Origin: Marsupella aquatica
Taxonomy: Eukaryota > Marchantiophyta
Length of the DNA stretch: 64,000 bases
Direction of reading: 5' to 3'
NCBI GenBank assembly: GCA_973895155.1
Contig: OZ316899.1
Location: forward strand, 124,001 to 188,000
The position numbers and the translations under genes were made by a program. Below the pieces are notes generated by a model. The model did no database searches, was not told the origin of the DNA, and saw only the letters and a list, made by a program, of their open reading frames with translations. Shown here piece by piece: positions 58,633 to 64,000 of this stretch. Position 1 is the first letter of the stretch. Each line of letters begins with the position of its first letter.

Positions 58633-59652
58633 CGGCGGAGTAGGAATAGATTAGGATTAGGATTGGCTTAGTCAGGCTCTTGGGACAGGCACCTGGCTTA
58701 GGTACAGCAGCGCTGCCCTGCTGTCCAGCCTGCGTAGATTAGGATCTTCTAATAAGACACAGCCGTTTTCCGGCCTGACTGTCAGCTTAGTTAGGACCTT
58801 AGTCAACGAATCTTTGGCGAGAGGACACCCCGTCCCTCGGCTCTTAGTATTTAGTGCACCCCTTGGTAGAGGCAGGGGGGGTTTTTAGTTTTAGAGTCGG
58901 ACATCCACTGGATATGCGGGGAGTCCCGACCTCTGGGAATGACAGAGTACCAAGGGGAGGGGGTAGGACTAAGCTCGCCGGGCGAGTGCGGAGCCGGGCT
59001 CCGTTGTAGTGTGCACCCTCGGCCTTGAACCTGTTCATTCCAGGGCTGTCGGGTCAACTAAGTGTACGCATATGTTCCCTTTGTAGTAAAATCCTTTCCC
59101 ATCATTTTTCTTCGTGTAAATCGAGATTGTATGCATGTGTGCGCATATGTGTGTGGGTTTCTCATATATGGGTGGCAGCGCCAGGCCGAACGCACTACCC
59201 GAGACGTGCACAGGGTGCAGCCTGCGGGTAAGTGGTTGCGAGCACGGGTTGAGGACCGGTATCATCGAATCCGGATCGAAGGCGGACAGCACGAAGGCTT
59301 AGAAGCCCTTAAGCCGGGGTCGATCCTGCTATCGACTAAGGTACGTTCCGGCGGCGGAACACAAACCATACCTAGGAGGTGTCCGTATTTAGCAGTATGC
59401 GCACTTAGCGCTAGTTTACGAGAATAAGGTGCATTATGTGCTTCCCTTCCTGCCCGAACCCTCAGATTTACGAGGGATGTGCCCGTCTAAGCTGAAGTCT
59501 GAGTTAAGGCCGAAGCCTACGATGTGACATAGCCTTTGTTTTGGCGCTAGATGGAGGGGGCACTCTACATATCATAGAGGGGAGACATGTGCGTATTCAC
59601 CTAGGCAGGATACATCAGGACGTAGTACTAACCATTGCATTTATATGAGTAA
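58633..59652 (+). other. Leader between ORF1 and gag
   Basis: About 1 kb with no long frame. Near 58646 a short GATTAG(GATTAG)2-like repeat occurs. Strong donor-like sites lie at CTGCGG|GTAAGT (near 59225) and CTAAG|GTACGT (near 59340), so part may be intron. TGCATGTGTGCGCATATGTG near 59132 is a purine-pyrimidine alternating tract. Packaging or primer-binding functions could lie here but no motif was fixed. Confidence 0.45.
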
Positions 59653-60135
59653 ATGCCCGTCACTCGTTCTCAAGCAGCTTACTTGAGGAGATTGACCAGC
59701 GAACGAGAAAGTGCAACCACAACAAGCTCCGACTCGTCGGGCTCGGAGGACTCGCAATCGTCCCGACGTATGAACATACACCCGGGACCTTCGGGGTCCG
59801 GTTCGACCGGCCCTGCTGCGGTTCCACCACCACCACCACCACCTATGGCAGCCGCTCCACCGGTGGCCCGCGCTGCTCAGGCACCCCCACAAATATCGCA
59901 ACGATCGCGATTTCATTATCGACCTTTCAAAGGGCGTCATGGGGATGATCCGGATGAATGGTTGGATGAGTTTGAAGCCACTGCTAAAGCTAATGGGGAA
60001 GACGCCATTAAGCTAACCGTCCTCCCGGGAGTGATGCGGGGAGAAGCTCGTCCATGGTACAACTCGTTACCACCCGGGACTACCTGGGCACAATTCCAAG
60101 CTGCATTGCTGCAGGAGTTTCGTGCCATTGGATGA
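59653..60135 (+). pseudogene. gag: gag, N-terminal half, ends at in-frame stop
   Basis: Starts at ATG 59653 and encodes 160 residues: a Ser/Pro-rich head with a Pro run, then retrotransposon gag landmarks 'DDPDEWLDEFEATAKANGE' and 'GEARPWYNSLPPGTTW', ending 'QEFRAIG'. The frame stops at TGA 60133-60135. The same frame resumes at once with a typical capsid continuation ('EQRSLLKIGQLR') into the next entry, so one nonsense change splits the protein. Gag forms the particle that packages element RNA. The intact reading would run into pol without a shift. Confidence 0.85.
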
Positions 60136-60171
60136 GAACAGCGTTCTCTATTAAAGATTGGCCAGCTTCGC

Positions 60172-63100
60172 ATGGAAAAAAGAAAGTCCCTGCGGAAGTT
60201 CATTCAGAAGTTTCAGAAACTTGCGGCCAAGATCCGGCCCAGGCCAGGAGACGCGCTCCAGCTTACATGGTTCCTTCATGGTTTGCCCACGAATATGCAA
60301 TTCTGGGTACGCCAGAATAATCCAATTTCAATGCAGGCGGCCATAGCGTGCGCCGAAACTTACCGGGAGTCCACCTATAACTCCCGGCGGAGCCAGCGAG
60401 CACGCCGCAGGAAGGGTAAGTACGAAACCTTCAGTGATAGTGACTCCGAATCGGACGACGAGAGGAAGAAGAAACGCAAGAAGAAGAAGAAGAAACATCG
60501 TTCGACCTCGTCCAGCTCCGAGACGGAATCCAGTTCGGATTCAGCTTCAAGCATCGGATCCTCTACCTCCAGTTCATCAGGAAGTGACTCGGAGAGCGAA
60601 AGCCGGAGCAAAAAGAAGAAGAGACGAGTGAAGAAGGAGGGGAAGATTAAACCCCGGGCGCGAAGAACGATACCAGATCCAAAGGCTGCCGAAGCAGACA
60701 AGCTAAACGAAATCATGGATCGACTCAAAGCACTGTCAGTACATCTTGCGGAAAAGCCGGTGGAGAAGAAGAAGCCATCTGAGATTCGAGCCCATGCGTG
60801 GTGTTCAAAGTGCTTCCAATCCGGCCATGTGGTGCAGGAATGCCCAAGGTGGAAGAACCGAGTTCACCAAGTAGAGCTGGATGATGTTGACAACCCGGGC
60901 CCCGAATCGGAGTCCACGGAGTATTTCTTTGAGGACCCTCCTGATTCCGTGTACCAGATTTCAACGGTAGGTCCGCGTAATTTAGCGGGTAGAACTGCGT
61001 ACCCCTACCCAAGTAATGGCCGGAGTTTCCAGGTTATCAGTAACCCGAGCATCCCTCCTAAGCCAGGGATTTGGCGGTCCCCGGTTTGTTACAACTGTGA
61101 AAAGCCAGGACACTTTGCGAGGGAATGCACCGAACCAAGACGTCAGGGAGATGGCCGGGGCACCCCACTATGTCAAGTTTGCAAAACGGAGGCTCATTCC
61201 ACGGCCATCTGTCCGTTGGTAATCGCTGCTCGAACGAGTGCGGCTAGACCGGCCCAGGCTGGACCAGTCACGAGCGATGCAGTCGTCCAAATGATTGCTG
61301 TAGAATGGCAAGATGACAACACCGAGTGGGTGAATCTGGTGGACGTGGTGGAACACCCTAATCCATTGGATGAGGCCGAGTGCTACCGAGTGTCGACAAG
61401 GGCCGAACGGAAGGAAGAAAAGACAGAGGAGAAACGGAGGAAAAAGAAAGATACTACTCCGGTGCAGCCAGCGATAAATATACCCCCGGAAAAGGACGAT
61501 GACTACCGACGGGACGACCCAAAGCTGTTTTTCCCCCGCATCAAAGAATTGGTAAAGAAACAGCTGGAGGCTTACGAAGCTCGGGAATACCAGAAGGCAA
61601 TCGATAAGGACATCAAAGCAGCCGAGACAGCCCGGCGACAGGAGCAAGAAAAGCAAGATAAACAAGAGGAAGCCAAGCAGCAGCCAACGAAAGACACAAA
61701 GGAGGACTATGATATAAAGGAGGACGTGAAGAGTTGCCCGGTTACAGCGACGGTGGGGCAACTGCTGCAGAACAACCCACAGTACAGACGACAACTGAGG
61801 GAGTTGCTCATGGGTCGCCGAAGGAGGAGACTACCCCGAGTTGGGAGTGCGGACTGCAACATGATATGCGAGGACCTTGGAGCGCCGGACATCTCGATCG
61901 AAATTAATAACTGTACCATCAAGATGGTTCTTGTAGACGGAGGAGCGGGAGTCAACATCATGACTGAAGAAACGTCAGTCAAGTTAGGATACCTCACGTA
62001 TCAACCCACGGCCCGAGCTATCAGATTAGCAAACGGGGCAAGGGTCCTCCCATTAGGCACGCTCACACGAGTGCTCACTCTGGTGGGAGGGGTAGAGTTC
62101 TATCTCAACTTCTTAGTCATGAGGCCGGTTCGTCCCTCCTCTTATCCGGTTCTTCTGGGCAGGCCGTGGTTGTACGGTGGCCGCGTAGTCACGGATTGGG
62201 GAAAGAAGGAGCTACGGTTTGGGGAACCCACCGTACGGGTATCCTGGGCAATGGACGATTATCAGGGAGAAACCCCACAAGGACCCGAGGAATATGATTC
62301 GGAGACCTCGGAGGAAGAGGAACTCAATATGATCGAACTCATCTCGTCCCTATCCGAGGAAGATGTCTTCGGAGTTGAAGCAACCCGAGAAACACATCTC
62401 CTAAATTACCCGAGGGCTGCCATTGAGTCCACCCCAAGCACATCTACTGTCGGGGATGAGGAAACGCACGAACAACTCGTCGAGACGGAGGACACGGCTC
62501 CAGCTAAGCAGGGAGCCGAGGCTACTCCTTCCATTTCAGAGCCTCGTAACCATGAACCAGCCCAACAACCGCCTGAGGCCGGAAACTCGAGACCGAGACA
62601 TAAAAAGCGAGTCTCATGGGATCCGTCCATTCCGCAATTGGAGGAAGTAAACCCCATCCCGAGACCAATCCCGGTCCCACCCATGTACGGAGGGGTTCGG
62701 TTAGCTGAGCTTGACGCGAGCCTGGACCCGAGTCTGCGAAACCAGGTTGAAGTCATCAGGAAGGAGCACTACCGGAAGTACACTATTGGGATGGACAAAT
62801 CTTTTAACCTGGGCCAAGCTCTGACGGGGAAGGCTGAAAAATCCATCCAAGCTTTGCTCAAGGAATATGAAGATGTGTTTGCATGGAGTCATCATGATTT
62901 AACAGGCGTCTCCCCCGAGTTGGGAGAACACACGATCGATCTGAACCTAGGAGCCCATGCGGTACGACAGCGACAACGTCGCATGAATCCGAGGTACTCC
63001 ATCTTAGTGAAGGAGGAAATTGATCGTCTCCTCGCCACCGATATCATTTACCCGGTAATGGCCAGCGACTGGGTCTCTCCCATTGTCATTGTACCAAAGA

Positions 63101-63246
63101 AGGGAGGTACGGATGGAAAACCTAAGATTCGTATCTGTCAGGACTACCGTAAGCTGAATGACGCAACCCGAAAAGACCATTACCCATTACCATTCACGGA
63201 TATGGTTCTAGATATGGTGGCCCGAAATAATCTATACATTTCTTGA
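60172..63246 (+). pseudogene. gag-pol: gag C-terminus, protease and start of reverse transcriptase
   Basis: Same frame as the gag half upstream; 1024 codons from ATG 60172. Visible in order: rest of capsid; a Lys/Ser/Asp/Glu low-complexity tract (about residues 85-170); three CCHC zinc knuckles at about 211, 306 and 334 ('CSKCFQSGHVVQEC', 'CYNCEKPGHFAREC', 'CQVCKTEAHSTAIC'); a charged helix; aspartic protease near 585 with 'VDGGAGVNIM' (DGG where DSG or DTG is usual); a variable acidic linker; and RT from about 940 ('WVSPIVIVPKKG', 'CQDYRKLNDATRKDHYPLP'). It ends at TGA 63244-63246 because of one extra base near 63237-63239; RT resumes at once in the next frame. Three zinc knuckles in gag is more than the usual one or two. 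Confidence 0.85.
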
Positions 63247-64000
63247 CGGGTATTCAGGTTATAACCAAATCTGGATTCGTCTCGCGGATCAGCTCAAAAC
63301 AACTTTCACTATGGAGTGGGGGACGTTCGCATTTCGGAGGATGCCTTTTGGTCTGTGTAACGCCCCGGCTATGTTTCAGCGCCTTATGATGAATATCTTC
63401 CACGATTTCCTACGGGAATTTTTGGAGATATTTATCGATGACTTTGCCATCTTCGGAACCGTTGCCATGCACCCCGAACACCTACGACGAACGTTGCAAC
63501 GATGTCGAGATGTTAACCTCAAACTACATCCCGCCAAATGCTTCTTCGGGGTAGAGGAGGGGGTGTTACTCGGGCATCGTGTGTCCAAACGGGGCATTGA
63601 GGTGGACCAAGAGAAAGTTGCGGCCTGGATGGCGGTGGTGTTCCCCTTGGATCAAAAAGCAGTACGATCCTTCTTGGGCTGCGTAGGGTATTACCGCCGG
63701 TTCATTAAAGACTTTGCTAAAATTGCGTTGCCCTTAACTGAGATGATGAAGAAGGACGCAGCGGTCGAGGAGACACCCCGAAGACGGATTGCTTTTGAGG
63801 AACTCCGTAAACGACTCACCACCGCGCCTATCATGGTCACCCCAGACTGGAATAAGGAGTTCCACGTGTATGTCGATGTGTCAGGGTTCTGTATCGGATC
63901 CGTACTTAGTCAGCTAGATGAGGATGGACGTGATCACCCCATCTATTTCGCTAGCCGTCAACTATTTGCAGCCGAAAAGAATTATTCCCCCACTGATCGA
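63239..64000 (+). pseudogene. pol: Reverse transcriptase (rest) and start of RNase H, runs off window
   Basis: Open without stops from 63239 to the window end, one base out of phase with the preceding frame. It reads 'FLDGYSGYNQIW', 'FRRMPFGLCNAPAMFQR', the catalytic 'FIDDF' (63431-63445, FIDD replacing YxDD as in Athila-like RTs), 'LGHRVSKRGIEVD', 'SFLGCVGYYRRFIKDF', then the RNase H start 'YVDVSGFCIGSVL' and 'HPIYFASRQL'. RT copies element RNA to DNA and RNase H removes the RNA strand. Integrase and the 3' LTR would lie beyond 64000. The only visible defect is the frameshift at its start. Confidence 0.9.

Larger units (their letters stand above)
55505..64000 (+). mobile_element. Ty3/Gypsy LTR retrotransposon, Tat/Athila-like, 5' part
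   Basis: Order: candidate promoter/LTR, ORF0, ORF1, a 1-kb leader, gag, protease, RT and the start of RNase H, cut by the window end. RT features ('RKLN-x-ATRKDHYPLPF', 'FLDGYSGYNQIWI', 'FIDDF' in place of YxDD) place it with the Tat/Athila branch, where extra frames outside gag-pol are known. Base composition is clearly more GC-rich than the DNA to the left. LTR borders and primer-binding site could not be fixed because the 3' LTR is outside the window. The copy is defective (gag stop, RT frameshift). An alternative is that ORF0/ORF1 is a separate unit next to the gag-pol element. Confidence 0.8.

Overview
The window looks like nuclear DNA of a land plant or close streptophyte relative. Four things point that way: a spliced condensin SMC2 copy with plant-type introns, a plant PLS-type pentatricopeptide repeat fragment, many CCCTAAA (plant telomere-type) motifs, and a Ty3/Gypsy retrotransposon whose reverse transcriptase resembles the Tat/Athila branch. 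The species cannot be named from sequence alone. No rRNA, tRNA or CRISPR array was found. Most of the window is repeat and decayed mobile DNA.

Layout. 1-8.5 kb is AT-rich and gene-poor, with a (GA)n microsatellite and an inverted-repeat element at 6491-7914. 8.5-10.8 kb holds an open frame of a retroelement-linked family (8547-9737), then a three-exon gene ending in a TRB-like telobox Myb domain (10083-10758). 11-18 kb is dispersed repeats and a strong hairpin. 18.3-20.8 kb is a long decayed frame of the retroelement-linked family, with a more divergent fragment at 23.9-24.7 kb. 25-34 kb is mostly unassigned, with a degenerate minisatellite (31.76-32.6 kb) and a broken unknown minus-strand gene (32.9-34.8 kb). 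34.8-38.9 kb is a complex tandem-repeat zone with telomere-type motifs and a 0.5 kb stretch almost without G.

40.6-49.2 kb is a cluster of broken host-gene pieces: the first 13 exons of SMC2 (minus strand, several frameshifts and stops, no 3' half), a PPR fragment, an unidentified minus-strand fragment and a possible PI-PLC EF-hand exon. At 50.4-51.6 kb an AT-rich island carries an intact intronless frame for a probable Fe(II)/2-oxoglutarate oxygenase. A 234-bp tandem triplication follows at 52.5-53.1 kb.

55.5-64.0 kb is the 5' part of a Ty3/Gypsy element: a candidate promoter, two overlapping non-canonical frames upstream of gag (ORF0, ORF1), then gag, protease, reverse transcriptase and the start of RNase H, cut by the window end. 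Gag has an in-frame stop and RT a 1-base frameshift, so this copy is defective. ORF0 and ORF1 are related to the single fused frame at 18.3-20.8 kb, so the two are probably parts of one product. Relatives of ORF1 occur at least three more times in the window without a neighbouring pol, which is its most distinctive feature.
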